Assembly (NCBI RefSeq): GCF_017741815.1
Contig: NZ_JAGHMF010000012.1
Coordinates: 124,001-188,000 of the forward strand
Direction of reading: 5' to 3'
Source of the DNA: Rhizobium sp. 16-488-2b
GTDB lineage: Bacteria; Pseudomonadota; Alphaproteobacteria; Rhizobiales; Rhizobiaceae
DNA: 64,000 bases
How positions within the stretch are numbered: position 1 is the first letter of the stretch; every line of letters begins with the position of its first letter. The position numbers were made by a program, and so were the translations under genes. The notes below the pieces were generated by a model that saw only the letters and a list, made by a program, of their open reading frames with translations, was not told the origin of the DNA and ran no database searches. This document shows, one piece after another, positions 52,372-63,456 of the stretch.

Positions 52372-54243
52372 TCAGATCTGAGCGCCGCGTGCCTTGGTCG
52401 TGGCGTCGAAGGCCTTCTGCACGTAGGTGTCGCGGTCGTAGACGTCGTTGAAATACTGGACGACGCCGTTCTTGTCCGGCCAGGCCGTGAAGTAGGCGAT
52501 GTAGACAGGGAACTTCTGCGGCACCTGCACCGCATGGTTCTTGCCGGTCGCGATCTCCTGGCCGATCTTGTCGACCGTGGTGTTCAAGACGGCAGCCGCC
52601 ATCGCGCGCGGATCGGCGAGACGCACGCAGCCGTGGCTCAGCGCACGCATGTCACGCTTGAAGAAGCTCTTCGAAGGCGTGTCGTGCATGTAGATGGCAT
52701 GCGCGTTCGGGAACAGGATCTTCAGTTCGCCAAGCGCGTTGTCACCGCTCGGTGGCTGGCGCACGGACACGTTCGCCGTCGAACCGTACCAGTCGACGCT
52801 GGACGAAGGCACGGCGCGGCCGCCGACGGCGACTTCATAGCCCATGCGGTCGAGATAGTTCGGGTCGGAGCGCAGCTTCGGCAGCATCTCGTTGATGATG
52901 ATCGACTGCGGCACGCCCCAGAACGGGTTGAATTCGACCGTCTGAATCTGATCCTGGAAGAAGAACGTCTGGTGCGACGGCTGGCCGATCACCACGCGCA
53001 TCGACAACTGTTCCTTGTTGTCGTTGTTGTAGTAGACCATGAAGGCCGGCTGGTTGATGAAGACGTAGCGCGGGCCGAGATCGGCCGGCAGCCAGCGGGC
53101 CTGCTCCATCGCCACAACAACCTTCTCGATCTTCGAGCTGTTGCTGTCGCCGCCGGTCATCGTGCGAACTGTCGCCTGGCCGACGATGCCGTCAGGCTTA
53201 AGGCCATGTTCCTTCTGGAAGGCTTCGACCAGCGTCACGATCTCGGGCGAGTAATCGATACCGCCGGTGTAGGCTGCCAGCGTCGCGGCGTTCTCGCTCT
53301 TCAGCGCGGCCGAACCGTGCTTGTCGATCGCCTTGACGATGTTGGGGATTTCAGAGGAGGTTTCGCCGGGATGGAGAACGCCGCTGAGTTCGATCTTGAT
53401 CGGCTGCTCGCCATTGCCTTCGCCCTTCAGCTTGGCAAGCTCGGCCTGCAGTGCTGCGAACTGCGGACCATTTGGCGTGCGGCTCGAGAGATAGGCGGCG
53501 ACATCGGGGCTCATCCGCGCCAGCTTCAGCACCGGATCGAGATTGACCGTCTTGCGGGCGAAGTCGTGATAACCGGAAAGCTTGTTCGGGTCGACGCGGC
53601 CACGGATCGTGTCCTGCACATAGGCCAGAACCTTGGCCGACAGCGCCAGCTCGAACTGCGTCAGCGCGCGGTCGCGCATGGCAGGATCCGGGTTTGCCGG
53701 ATCGACAGCGGGAACCTCGACGGCATAGTCGGCTGGGTCGAGACCGACGGAGCCGGCATTGGCGAGGAAGGCCATCGCTGCCTTGGCGCGATCGTTGACC
53801 TCGGTGCCGGTCAGCCAGACCAGTTCGTTCTTGGTGTCGCCGTAATAAGTCTCAAGAGCCTTGGCGACTTCGACAGGGGCGCGAACCTTGGCATCGATCA
53901 GATAGCGACGCTGCACCGACGGCGTGGCATCGCTCGGCGTACCGACGGCGGCAACCGCGCCGGTGACGACAGGATCGGTGAACTTGCCGGTATCGACGAG
54001 CCGCATCGGATCCACCTTGTAGGTGTAGTAACGCGGTGCGGATACCTTCGGCAGCGGCGCGCTGGTATTGACCTGCGGCGGCAGCACTTCGGGAGCCGGA
54101 TTGATGATGGTGCTCTGGGTACGGGCACGATCACCTCGGATCATGTCCATCAGCGTATAGGCATGCGCGGGTGCGACACCCATCGCGGCCATGCCGCAGG
54201 AAAGTGCCAGTGCGGAAACCGCACCTTTCAAGAAGAATGTCAT
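52372..54243 (-). CDS. L,D-transpeptidase (YcbB/LdtD-like)
   Basis: This 623-residue exported protein has a signal peptide (MTFFLKGAVSALALSCGMAA, ending about APAHA), a central scaffold and peptidoglycan-binding domain (FQKEHGLKPDGIVGQATVRT) and a C-terminal YkuD catalytic domain with the active-site SHGCVRLADP and the nearby HDTPSK. It makes 3-3 cross-links in peptidoglycan. In the Rhizobiales, which grow from the pole, these cross-links are especially abundant. The ATG at 54243 has a GGGAAA upstream and gives the signal peptide; the frame runs to 54312. It stands alone. Confidence 0.93.
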   Translation of the reverse strand: MTFFLKGAVSALALSCGMAAMGVAPAHAYTLMDMIRGDRARTQSTIINPAPEVLPPQVNTSAPLPKVSAPRYYTYKVDPMRLVDTGKFTDPVVTGAVAAVGTPSDATPSVQRRYLIDAKVRAPVEVAKALETYYGDTKNELVWLTGTEVNDRAKAAMAFLANAGSVGLDPADYAVEVPAVDPANPDPAMRDRALTQFELALSAKVLAYVQDTIRGRVDPNKLSGYHDFARKTVNLDPVLKLARMSPDVAAYLSSRTPNGPQFAALQAELAKLKGEGNGEQPIKIELSGVLHPGETSSEIPNIVKAIDKHGSAALKSENAATLAAYTGGIDYSPEIVTLVEAFQKEHGLKPDGIVGQATVRTMTGGDSNSSKIEKVVVAMEQARWLPADLGPRYVFINQPAFMVYYNNDNKEQLSMRVVIGQPSHQTFFFQDQIQTVEFNPFWGVPQSIIINEMLPKLRSDPNYLDRMGYEVAVGGRAVPSSSVDWYGSTANVSVRQPPSGDNALGELKILFPNAHAIYMHDTPSKSFFKRDMRALSHGCVRLADPRAMAAAVLNTTVDKIGQEIATGKNHAVQVPQKFPVYIAYFTAWPDKNGVVQYFNDVYDRDTYVQKAFDATTKARGAQI

Positions 54244-54646
54244 GCTTTTTCCAGTCCCAGTCTCATGCTGTCTTCGGTCATGGGCATCGCCCAGCTCAAA
54301 CTCTTTACTCACCCGTCGCTGTCAGGTGACATGGCAGAAACGGGACGCCACCGCCACCCTCGAAGAACTCACTCTTCCGTAACGTAGCAAACCCGCCGCC
54401 TCCCGGCAGTTCACACAAAATTATGAAATTATTGGTTAATTTTTTACTTTATTTTCGCCTGCTCACACAGTCCCCCAAAAGACGTTGTTGGATAAAAAAT
54501 AAGACGTGGCCAAAAAACCACGTATAGCGCAGCCACTAATATGACTTCTCGGCTCATATTTTTTGATCGCCGCTGTTTTCTTGGGCTGGCTTGAGACCTA
54601 TAAGACGGCATCTCCGCAGCCGCTCACGCGAAAGAAAGGCATGGCC
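54244..54646. other. Divergent intergenic region between the L,D-transpeptidase gene and fumC
   Basis: This 403-bp region contains an AT-rich core (about 54420-54500) with multiple A/T runs that probably holds both promoters. I see no gene, terminator or recognised operator. The long in-frame extension of fumC into it has no ribosome-binding site. Confidence 0.5.
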
Positions 54647-56038
54647 ATGACTTCCACCCGTATCGAAACCGATACTTTCGGCGAGATCGAAGTACAAAGC
54701 GACAGGTATTGGGGCGCGCAGGCGCAGCGCTCGCTCGGCAATTTCAAGATCGGTTGGGAGAAGCAGCCGCTGTCGATCGTGCGCGCGCTGGGCATCGTCA
54801 AGCAGGCCGCCGCGCGCGCCAACATGGCGCTCGGCAAGCTGGACCCGGCGGTCGGCAACGCCATCATCGACGCCGCCCAGGAAGTCATCGACGGCAAGCT
54901 CAACGACCACTTCCCGCTGGTCGTCTGGCAGACCGGCTCCGGCACGCAGTCGAACATGAACGCCAACGAAGTGATCTCCAACCGCGCGATCGAGGTGCTC
55001 GGCGGCGTCATGGGCTCGAAGAAGCCGGTGCATCCGAACGATCACGTCAACATGAGCCAGTCGTCGAACGACACCTACCCGACGGCCATGCACATCGCCT
55101 GCGTCGAGCAGATCGTCCACCACCTGCTGCCGGGCCTGAAGCACCTGCATGCAGCACTCGACATGAAGGTCACCGAGTTCAGCCACATCATCAAGATCGG
55201 CCGCACCCATACGCAGGACGCGACGCCTCTGACGCTCGGCCAGGAATTCTCCGGTTACTCCGCGCAGGTCGCTTCCGCCATCGCCAATATCGAGCTGACG
55301 CTGCCCGCACTCTCCAAGCTCGCCCAGGGCGGCACCGCCGTCGGCACCGGCCTCAACGCGCCCATCGGCTTTGCAGAGAAGGTCGCGGAAGAGATCTCCG
55401 CTGTTACCGCCCTACCCTTCGTCACCGCGCCGAACAAGTTCGAGGCGCTGGCTTCGCATGACTCGATGGTCTTCGCACATGGCGCCATCAACGCGGCAGC
55501 GGCGGCCCTCTTCAAGATCGCCAACGACATCCGTTTCCTCGGCTCCGGCCCGCGCGCCGGCCTCGGCGAACTGTCGCTGCCGGAAAACGAGCCCGGCTCC
55601 TCGATCATGCCCGGCAAGGTCAACCCGACGCAGTCGGAAGCGCTGACGCAGGTCTGCGCCCATGTCTTCGGCAACAACGCCGCGTTGACCTTCGCCGGCA
55701 GCCAGGGCCATTTCGAGCTCAACGTCTACAATCCGATGATGGCCTACAACTTCCTGCAGTCGGTGCAGCTGCTCGGCGACGCCGCCGTCTCCTTCACCGA
55801 CAATTGCGTCGTCGGCATCGAAGCCCGCGAGGACAACATCAAGAAGGGCGTCGAGAACTCCCTGATGCTGGTGACGGCGCTGAACGGCCGCCTCGGCTAC
55901 GACATCTGCGCCAAGATCGCCAAGACCGCGCACAAGAACGGCACGACGCTGCGCGAGGAAGCCGTCGGCGGCGGTTACCTGACGAACGAGGAGTTCGATC
56001 AGTATGTCCGCCCTGAAACGATGATCGGTCCGAAGTAA
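54647..56038 (+). CDS. fumC: Fumarate hydratase class II
   Basis: This 463-residue tetrameric, oxygen-stable, iron-free fumarase interconverts fumarate and malate in the TCA cycle. The class II/aspartase signature [13 protein letters not shown], the [14 protein letters not shown] segment and [18 protein letters not shown] are present. The ATG at 54647 ([12 protein letters not shown]) has AGAAAGG at the right spacing; an ATG at 54641 and a longer frame exist. It is followed, after its terminator, by a class I fumarase. Confidence 0.96.
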   Translation: MTSTRIETDTFGEIEVQSDRYWGAQAQRSLGNFKIGWEKQPLSIVRALGIVKQAAARANMALGKLDPAVGNAIIDAAQEVIDGKLNDHFPLVVWQTGSGTQSNMNANEVISNRAIEVLGGVMGSKKPVHPNDHVNMSQSSNDTYPTAMHIACVEQIVHHLLPGLKHLHAALDMKVTEFSHIIKIGRTHTQDATPLTLGQEFSGYSAQVASAIANIELTLPALSKLAQGGTAVGTGLNAPIGFAEKVAEEISAVTALPFVTAPNKFEALASHDSMVFAHGAINAAAAALFKIANDIRFLGSGPRAGLGELSLPENEPGSSIMPGKVNPTQSEALTQVCAHVFGNNAALTFAGSQGHFELNVYNPMMAYNFLQSVQLLGDAAVSFTDNCVVGIEAREDNIKKGVENSLMLVTALNGRLGYDICAKIAKTAHKNGTTLREEAVGGGYLTNEEFDQYVRPETMIGPK

Positions 56039-56068
56039 AGCCATCCCGGATCATCGATGAACCACCAG

Positions 56069-56101
56069 ACACCGCCACGGCCTCCGCGGCGGTGTTTTTT
56101 C
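56069..56101 (+). terminator. Terminator of fumC
   Basis: Stem CACCGCC/GGCGGTG (56070-56076, 56088-56094) followed by seven Ts. Confidence 0.88.
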
Positions 56102-56207
56102 ATGCATTCTTGAGCGTTTCTCGAAGGTTTTAGAATGATTGCAATTCGCACATCGCCCGCATAGACCGTCTGCGATTTCCATTCCGGCCCGCATGAAAGG
56201 TCATTCG

Positions 56208-57815
<1,608 letters not shown>

Positions 57816-57819
57816 TCGT

Positions 57820-58035
57820 TCAGTGGGCGGTTGCGGTCACGCCGCCGCCAGCCACTTCGCCTTTGCTTGTCGCGATGTAATCGCTCGCGACAAGCACGTC
57901 TTCGGCATTGACGCTTGCCAGTATTTCCGAAGTAAATGCGCCATGAAAGAAGCCTTGTTGCTGGATCAGAAAAAGAGATCCGGCAATAACAGCGGCAGCG
58001 AGCACGGCTGGAGGCGAGTTATGGGACGTTTGCAT
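57820..58035 (-). CDS. Small single-pass membrane protein of unknown function
   Basis: A 71-residue protein (MQTSHNSPPAVLAAAVIAGS...) with one hydrophobic segment (~9-26) and a mainly polar C-terminal tail ending GGGVTATAH. I do not recognise a family. The start is uncertain: AGGAG lies about 14 bases before the ATG at 58035, and the frame extends to 58104. It converges on the class I fumarase gene with only 4 bp between the stops. Confidence 0.5.
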   Translation of the reverse strand: MQTSHNSPPAVLAAAVIAGSLFLIQQQGFFHGAFTSEILASVNAEDVLVASDYIATSKGEVAGGGVTATAH

Positions 58036-58388
58036 GGCCTGTTGCTTTCTCCTGACACCGCTACGGTGCCTTGAAATGCAAGTTGCCACGTCCTTATCGT
58101 TCACAAAAGAACCGATATCGGAAACCGATTGTCAATGGATCATTGACAGAAATGATGTCTGGCGAATATTTCGCTCAGGTCATCTAAAGAAAGATACCCT
58201 CAGGACGCGTAGGCGCGCTGCGTCGCTGCCGGGATTCCGATATAAAAATCATAAAGATAAGAACAAATCGGCCAATTCGAATAAAATTCACATGTAATCT
58301 CTGGTATATCCAACCTTAATCATTTCAAAACAATTGTAGCTTAAGAAATAAGAGAGGACTTTTGAGATGTACCATAAGGAGTGGCCGG
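58036..58388. other. Control region upstream of the GGDEF gene
   Basis: This 353-bp gap has no credible gene. It contains two adjacent palindromes (CCGATATCGG at 58112-58121, and TGTCAATG-GAT-CATTGACA at 58130-58148), a possible promoter overlapping the second, and an AT-rich leader before the GGDEF gene. Confidence 0.6.
58130..58148. promoter_or_regulatory. Perfect 19-bp operator-like palindrome
   Basis: TGTCAATG and CATTGACA (8-bp arms, 3-bp centre) form a perfect palindrome. Its right arm ends in TTGACA (58143-58148), which with ATATTT at 58166-58171 (17-bp spacing) makes a plausible promoter for the downstream gene, so a protein bound here could block it. Confidence 0.55.
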
Positions 58389-59456
58389 ATGACGACGGCT
58401 GTGGCGCCAAAGACGCAGGTTCCCGATGTGGCAAGCCAGATCACTTTTGCGATGCGCTCCATGGGTGTTGCGCCCATTCCGCGAAACTATGAACTGTTCT
58501 ATGAAGCCTATATCGGCTCCAACCCGGCATTGACGCGCGATCTCGCGGCCCTTGGCAACCAGGCGACCCAGGAAGAACTCGACGAACTGGGCGCGCAGCA
58601 TTTCAGCCACGGCGCCGGCCGCGTCTTCGACGACGCCCATACCCGCATCGCCGCCGAACTCGAATCGGTGCTGCGCGTCCTGCGTCAGGAGCAGACCTCG
58701 CTCGAAAGCTACAACAGACTGCTCGGCGAAACCTACAACCGTATCACCTCGAAAAACACATCCAGCGTCGACCTCATCCAGAATGCGTTGCATCTGCTGA
58801 CCGAGGCGACCGGACACACCATGGCGCATGGTGAGCGCACGGTCGAAAACGTTGTGCAGCGCTCCAACGAAATGGATCAGGTCCGCAAGGAACTCGACGA
58901 ATACAAGCGCATCGCCAATACGGATTCGCTGACCCGCCTCTCCAACCGCCGCGCCTTCGACGATCGCCTCGCAGCCGTCTTCAACAATCCGGCCATGCGC
59001 CCGATCACGGCGCTTGTGCTCGCCGATATCGATAACTTCAAGAAGATCAACGACACCTACGGCCATCCCGTCGGCGACAAGATCCTCGCAACGGTCGCTT
59101 CGGTCATCCGCGCCAACGTGCGCCGCGATGTCTTCGTTGCCCGCACCGGTGGCGAGGAGTTCGCGCTGATCATCGAGGGTAACACGGCAGAGGAAGTCAT
59201 GGCCGTCGCCGAGCGCATCCGGCGCACGCTTGAAGCCACGCCGTTCAAGAATTCCCGCACCCGCGTCAACTATGGACCGGTCACGGTGTCGGTCGGCATC
59301 TGCATGGCGTCGAGCGCCGAAGATGCGGGCGAGCTCTATCACAAGAGCGACGTCGCCCTCTACGGCGCCAAGAACGCAGGCCGCAACTGCAGCGTCCTCT
59401 TCGAGGACGGCATGCAGAAGGATTTCACCAAGAGCTGGCTGATCTACAAGGCCTGA
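58389..59456 (+). CDS. Diguanylate cyclase (GGDEF domain)
   Basis: This 355-residue protein has an N-terminal helical region (~1-170; no membrane helix seen) and a C-terminal GGDEF domain (~175-345) with the active site RTGGEEFALII and the substrate-binding DIDNFKKINDTYGH. It should make cyclic di-GMP. The inhibitory I-site is not a clean RxxD: the equivalent residues read RRDV. The start at 58389 (MTTAVAPK) follows AAGGAG by eight bases; an in-frame start at 58362 also exists. No EAL partner is nearby. Confidence 0.92.
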   Translation: MTTAVAPKTQVPDVASQITFAMRSMGVAPIPRNYELFYEAYIGSNPALTRDLAALGNQATQEELDELGAQHFSHGAGRVFDDAHTRIAAELESVLRVLRQEQTSLESYNRLLGETYNRITSKNTSSVDLIQNALHLLTEATGHTMAHGERTVENVVQRSNEMDQVRKELDEYKRIANTDSLTRLSNRRAFDDRLAAVFNNPAMRPITALVLADIDNFKKINDTYGHPVGDKILATVASVIRANVRRDVFVARTGGEEFALIIEGNTAEEVMAVAERIRRTLEATPFKNSRTRVNYGPVTVSVGICMASSAEDAGELYHKSDVALYGAKNAGRNCSVLFEDGMQKDFTKSWLIYKA

Positions 59457-59487
59457 GCCGCGACGAACCGCGGCCCTATATCAAACG

Positions 59488-60099
59488 CTACCACATCGTC
59501 TTGGCCGCGCGTGCGGCCCATTCGCGATCATAGGTCTCGTGGTCGAACGCTTCCGTTGCCGCCTTCAGCATCAGGCCCGGCGTCGGAAGGCCTTTCGGAT
59601 CGACGAAATTGTCGGGATTCCACAGCTCCGAGCGGATCAGCGCCCGAGCGCACTGGAAATAGACCTCCTCGATCGTCACCACGATAACCGTGCGCGGATG
59701 CTTGCCGTCCATCTCGAAGGAGGTGAGCAGCGCCTCGTCGTTCGAAACGACGCCGCGCCCGTTGATCCGCATCGTCGTATTCGATCCCGGGATGAGAAAC
59801 ATCAGCGCAAGCCTGGGATCCCGCACGATGTTCGACAGCGAATCCACCCGGTTGTTGCCGCGCCAGTCAGGCATCTGCAGCACCTTGTCGTCGATGACAC
59901 GCACGACGCCGCCGAGGTCACCGCGCGGAGAACAGTCCAGCCCCTCTGGACCGACGGTCGCCAGCGCAACGAACGGCGAAGCCTCGATCATCTGCCGGTA
60001 AAGCGGCGTCAGGTATTTCGTCACCTTCGCCACGGAAGCTTCCGACAAGCCGCCGCCATAGAGGGCGGTCAGTTCTTCGACGGTCTCGATGATTTTCAT
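59488..60099 (-). CDS. Pyridoxamine 5'-phosphate oxidase-like flavin-binding protein
   Basis: This 203-residue protein has the split beta-barrel of the PPOX/flavin reductase-like family: SPFVALATVGPEGLDCSPRG, VLQMPDWRGNNRVDSLSNIV and the FMN-contacting ALMFLIPGSNTTMRINGRG. It is of the MSMEG_1061-type general class of FMN- or F420-binding proteins, whose substrates are mostly unknown. The ATG at 60099 (MKIIETVEELTALYGGG) is preceded by GGAACGG; the frame runs to 60162. Confidence 0.88.
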   Translation of the reverse strand: MKIIETVEELTALYGGGLSEASVAKVTKYLTPLYRQMIEASPFVALATVGPEGLDCSPRGDLGGVVRVIDDKVLQMPDWRGNNRVDSLSNIVRDPRLALMFLIPGSNTTMRINGRGVVSNDEALLTSFEMDGKHPRTVIVVTIEEVYFQCARALIRSELWNPDNFVDPKGLPTPGLMLKAATEAFDHETYDREWAARAAKTMW

Positions 60100-60198
60100 G
60101 GCCGTTCCATCGCGTTGTTTCTCCACAGTAATTAGCCGCCTAAAATGACGCTGGCGTGACATGTGCCATCTCGTTTGAGGGTAGGCGCGCGGTCGCGC

Positions 60199-60573
60199 TC
60201 AGCGCGGCTTTTCCGATGTGTCGCGGTTCATGCCCTTCTCCCGCAACTCATTCTCGTATACCGCGAAAAGCTCTTCGCCGCGCTCGCCGAGTTCGCGCAG
60301 ATACGACCATGTAAAGATGCCGGTGTCGTGCATGTCGTCGAAACCGATCCTGACGGCATAGTTGCCGGTGGGTGTCATCGACATGATTGCGACGTTGCGC
60401 TTGCCCGGCACGGTGACCTTCTGGCCCGGCCCGTGGCCCTGCACTTCCGCCGATGGCGACAGCACGCGCAGCATCTCGGCGCTGAGCGTGAAACTTTCAC
60501 CATTATTGAAGGTGATGACCAGCTGTTGCCGATCCTTCGTCACCTTCAGCTCTGTCGGCCAGATGTCGCTCAT
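60199..60573 (-). CDS. DUF971 family protein
   Basis: This 124-residue protein has the DUF971/GBBH-like beta-rich domain, with TELKVTKDRQQLVITFNNGE and GFDDMHDTGIFTWSYLRELG. Such domains occur fused to or beside iron-sulfur scaffold ATPases and gamma-butyrobetaine hydroxylase. It is close to but divergent from moaA, and may assist an iron-sulfur protein, which is only an inference. A GAGGAG site precedes the start. Confidence 0.88.
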   Translation of the reverse strand: MSDIWPTELKVTKDRQQLVITFNNGESFTLSAEMLRVLSPSAEVQGHGPGQKVTVPGKRNVAIMSMTPTGNYAVRIGFDDMHDTGIFTWSYLRELGERGEELFAVYENELREKGMNRDTSEKPR

Positions 60574-60707
60574 GATGGTGCTCCTCTTCGTTTCGAGGAG
60601 TAGGCAATGCGCCTCTTTGAGGCAAGTTCAATTTAGCGTATGGGTGCCGCCTCTTGCTTGACGTTGCGGTGCACAGTACGCACATTGTCGGAAGATTGGA
60701 GACTGTA

Positions 60708-61754
60708 GTGAACAGCAAGGTTGGAACAATCGCCAACGCCGCACCGCTCGTGGCCGATGCGAAACCCATGATCGACCCGTTTCAGCGGGCCGTCACCTAT
60801 CTGCGCGTCTCGGTGACCGATCGCTGCGATTTTCGCTGCACCTATTGCATGGCCGAGAACATGAACTTCCTGCCGAAGAAGGATCTTCTGACGCTGGAGG
60901 AGCTGAACAGGCTCTGTTCCGCCTTTATCGCCAAGGGCGTACGCAAGCTGAGGCTGACCGGCGGCGAGCCGCTGGTGCGCAAGAACATCATGCATCTCGT
61001 GCGCCAACTCGGCCAGCAGATCGGCTCCGGTCTCGAAGAGCTGACGCTGACCACCAACGGCTCCCAGCTCGCGCGTTATGCCGACGAGCTCTATGATTGC
61101 GGTGTTCGCCGCATCAACGTGTCGCTGGATACGCTCAATCCTGACAAGTTCCGAGAGATCACCCGCTGGGGCGACTTCCACAAGGTCATGGAAGGCATCG
61201 ACGCCGCCCAGAAGGCTGGCCTGCATATCAAGCTCAACGCCGTCGCATTGAAGGATTTCAACGACGTCGAGATGCCCGAGATGATCCGCTTCGCCCATGG
61301 TCGCGGCATGGATCTTACCGTGATCGAAACCATGCCGATGGGCGAGATCGAGGAAGATCGCACCGATCGCTATCTGCCGCTCTCCAAGCTGCGCGCCGAT
61401 CTCGAGAAGCAGTTCACCATGAACGAAATCGGCTACCGCACCGGTGGCCCTGCCCGTTACGTCACCGTCGAGGAAACCGGCGGCCGCATGGGCTTCATCA
61501 CCCCGATGACCCATAATTTTTGCGAGAGCTGCAACCGCGTGCGCCTCACCTGCACCGGTACGCTCTACATGTGTCTCGGCCAGAACGACGCCGCCGATCT
61601 GCGCTCCGCCGTGCGCGCCACCGAAGACGACGGCTTGCTCTACGCCGCGATCGACGAGGCGATCTCCCGCAAGCCCAAGGGCCACGACTTCATCATCGAC
61701 CGCACCCACAACCGCCCCGCCGTCAGCCGCCACATGAGCGTCACCGGCGGGTGA
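60708..61754 (+). CDS. moaA: GTP 3',8-cyclase (molybdenum cofactor synthesis)
   Basis: This 348-residue radical-SAM enzyme starts molybdopterin synthesis by rearranging GTP. The N-terminal SAM cluster is [12 protein letters not shown] (C-x3-C-x2-C), and the C-terminal substrate cluster is [19 protein letters not shown]. The C-terminal GG tail (SVTGG) needed for activity is present. I use a GTG start at 60708 because GGAG at 60698-60701 lies six bases upstream; the frame is open to 60654. Confidence 0.96.
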   Translation: MNSKVGTIANAAPLVADAKPMIDPFQRAVTYLRVSVTDRCDFRCTYCMAENMNFLPKKDLLTLEELNRLCSAFIAKGVRKLRLTGGEPLVRKNIMHLVRQLGQQIGSGLEELTLTTNGSQLARYADELYDCGVRRINVSLDTLNPDKFREITRWGDFHKVMEGIDAAQKAGLHIKLNAVALKDFNDVEMPEMIRFAHGRGMDLTVIETMPMGEIEEDRTDRYLPLSKLRADLEKQFTMNEIGYRTGGPARYVTVEETGGRMGFITPMTHNFCESCNRVRLTCTGTLYMCLGQNDAADLRSAVRATEDDGLLYAAIDEAISRKPKGHDFIIDRTHNRPAVSRHMSVTGG

Positions 61755-61888
61755 CCTGCTGCGCGCGATAGGTTGAGCAGCGTCATTGTGCACTGCGCAA
61801 TCGAATTATCTCGGGTGTGGCACCGATTTGATTTCAATCGCGCGCGGCAGGCACTAAGAAGTCCGCGGGATGGAATCGGAATTTCTAA

Positions 61889-62797
61889 ATGCCGCGGTCG
61901 AGCAATACTGAGGGTGCAATCTACATGACGGCGGCCATGGCGGGTTTTTCCGCCAGCGACGCCCTGTCGAAATCCGTGATTTCAGAGATGAATGCCGGCC
62001 AGATCATGTGCCTGCGTGGTCTGTTCACCAGTGTCCTGGTCTTTGTCGTCGCCCGGCGGATGGGAGCCTTGCGCTCTTGGCGGATCGTTCTTGAGCCGAT
62101 GGTCGCGCTTCGCGTCGGCTGCGAGATTTTGGCGGCGGTCACCTATATAACCGTGCTCGGCATGATGCCGATCGCGAACGCCTCGGCCATCCTGCAGTCC
62201 CTGCCGCTCGTCGTCACCGTTGGTGCAGTCCTCTTCTTCGGGGAACCGGTCGGCTGGCGCCGGCTGCTGGCCATTCTCGCCGGCCTGGCTGGCGTGATGA
62301 TTATTGTCCGCCCCGGCGCCGACGGCTTCAATGCCGCGGCCCTGATCTGCATCGTAAGCGTCCTGGTGACCGCCGGTCGCGATCTGGCGACACGTGGCAT
62401 CGATCCCAGCATTCCCTCGCTGATGATCACGGTAATCACCGCCGTGTCCGTCACCATATTCGGTGCGCTGCTGACGCCGCTTCTCGGCGGCTGGCGCCCG
62501 GTCAGCGCCACCTCGCTGACGCATATCGTTCTGGCAGCGGTCCTCGTGCTCATCGGCTACCAGTCCGTGATCGCCGCGATGCGCACCGGCGAAATCTCCT
62601 TCGTCGCACCACTGCGTTACACCAGCCTCATCTTTTCTGCGTTGCTCGGCTGGCTCTTCTTCTTCGAGGTCCCCGACAGCTGGACCATGATCGGCGCCGC
62701 GATCGTCATCGCCTCCGGGCTCTACACCTTCTATCGTGAGGCCAAGCGGCGCGGCGCGCCGGTCGCACAGGAATCCGAACCGAGAGTACCGGTCTGA
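61889..62797 (+). CDS. EamA/DMT-family transporter
   Basis: This 302-residue protein has about ten membrane helices in two EamA repeats (for example YMTAAMAGFSASDALSKSVI and VTYITVLGMMPIANASAILQ, and the second half from VLIGYQSVIAAMRTGEISFV). It exports or imports a small metabolite that cannot be named from sequence. It lies between moaA and mobA, and its stop shares a base with the mobA start (TGATG), so co-transcription with mobA-mobB is likely. Confidence 0.92.
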   Translation: MPRSSNTEGAIYMTAAMAGFSASDALSKSVISEMNAGQIMCLRGLFTSVLVFVVARRMGALRSWRIVLEPMVALRVGCEILAAVTYITVLGMMPIANASAILQSLPLVVTVGAVLFFGEPVGWRRLLAILAGLAGVMIIVRPGADGFNAAALICIVSVLVTAGRDLATRGIDPSIPSLMITVITAVSVTIFGALLTPLLGGWRPVSATSLTHIVLAAVLVLIGYQSVIAAMRTGEISFVAPLRYTSLIFSALLGWLFFFEVPDSWTMIGAAIVIASGLYTFYREAKRRGAPVAQESEPRVPV

Positions 62798-63456
62798 TGG
62801 CCAAGCCCCCGATCCTCACCCCAGCGAGCGGCTTCACGCTCGACCGATCCAACATTCCAGGCGTCGTGCTTGCTGGCGGACGCTCCTCGCGCATGGGCCG
62901 CGACAAGGCAGGCGTTCCACTTTCAGGTCGCACGCTGCTCGATCGCGTCATCGAGCAACTGTCGCCGCAGGTCATCTCCGTCGCCGTCAATGCCGACGCC
63001 GCGCCTGATCGCTGCAACCGCCCCTTCATTCCCGATATCGTCCCCGGCAAGGCCGGTCCGATGGCCGGCATCCACGCCGCCATGGCGCACGGTGCGAGCC
63101 TGCCCGCCGTCACGCATGTCGCAACCGTCTCCGTCGACAGCCCATTCTTCCCGCACGATCTCGTCGACTGGCTGGCAGCGGCCATCGACACGCCCACGCG
63201 GATCGCCATCGCCACCTCCGAGGGCCGCAGCCATCCCGTCTTCGGCCTCTGGCCGGTGGCGCTGGCAGGCGAGCTGGAAAGCTGGATCGCAAGCGATGAG
63301 AAGCGCCGTGTTCGCGACTTCCTGTTACGGCATGACGTTACGGAAGTTGCCTTCCCGCTGCGCCCGACGCGGGCAAGCCTTCTCGACCCGTTCTTCAACG
63401 TCAACACGCCCGATGACCTCGCCGAGGCCGAACGCTGGATGAAGGTACTGACATGA
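62797..63456 (+). CDS. mobA: Molybdenum cofactor guanylyltransferase
   Basis: This 219-residue nucleotidyltransferase attaches GMP to molybdopterin to form the MGD cofactor. The GTP-binding motif LAGGRSSRMGRDKAG (residues ~25-39) is preceded by a short extra N-terminal stretch (MAKPPILTPASGFTLDRSN). Further motifs are PGKAGPMAGIHAAM and the metal-binding VSVDSPFFPHDLV. It overlaps the transporter stop by one base and mobB by four. Confidence 0.94.
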   Translation: MAKPPILTPASGFTLDRSNIPGVVLAGGRSSRMGRDKAGVPLSGRTLLDRVIEQLSPQVISVAVNADAAPDRCNRPFIPDIVPGKAGPMAGIHAAMAHGASLPAVTHVATVSVDSPFFPHDLVDWLAAAIDTPTRIAIATSEGRSHPVFGLWPVALAGELESWIASDEKRRVRDFLLRHDVTEVAFPLRPTRASLLDPFFNVNTPDDLAEAERWMKVLT

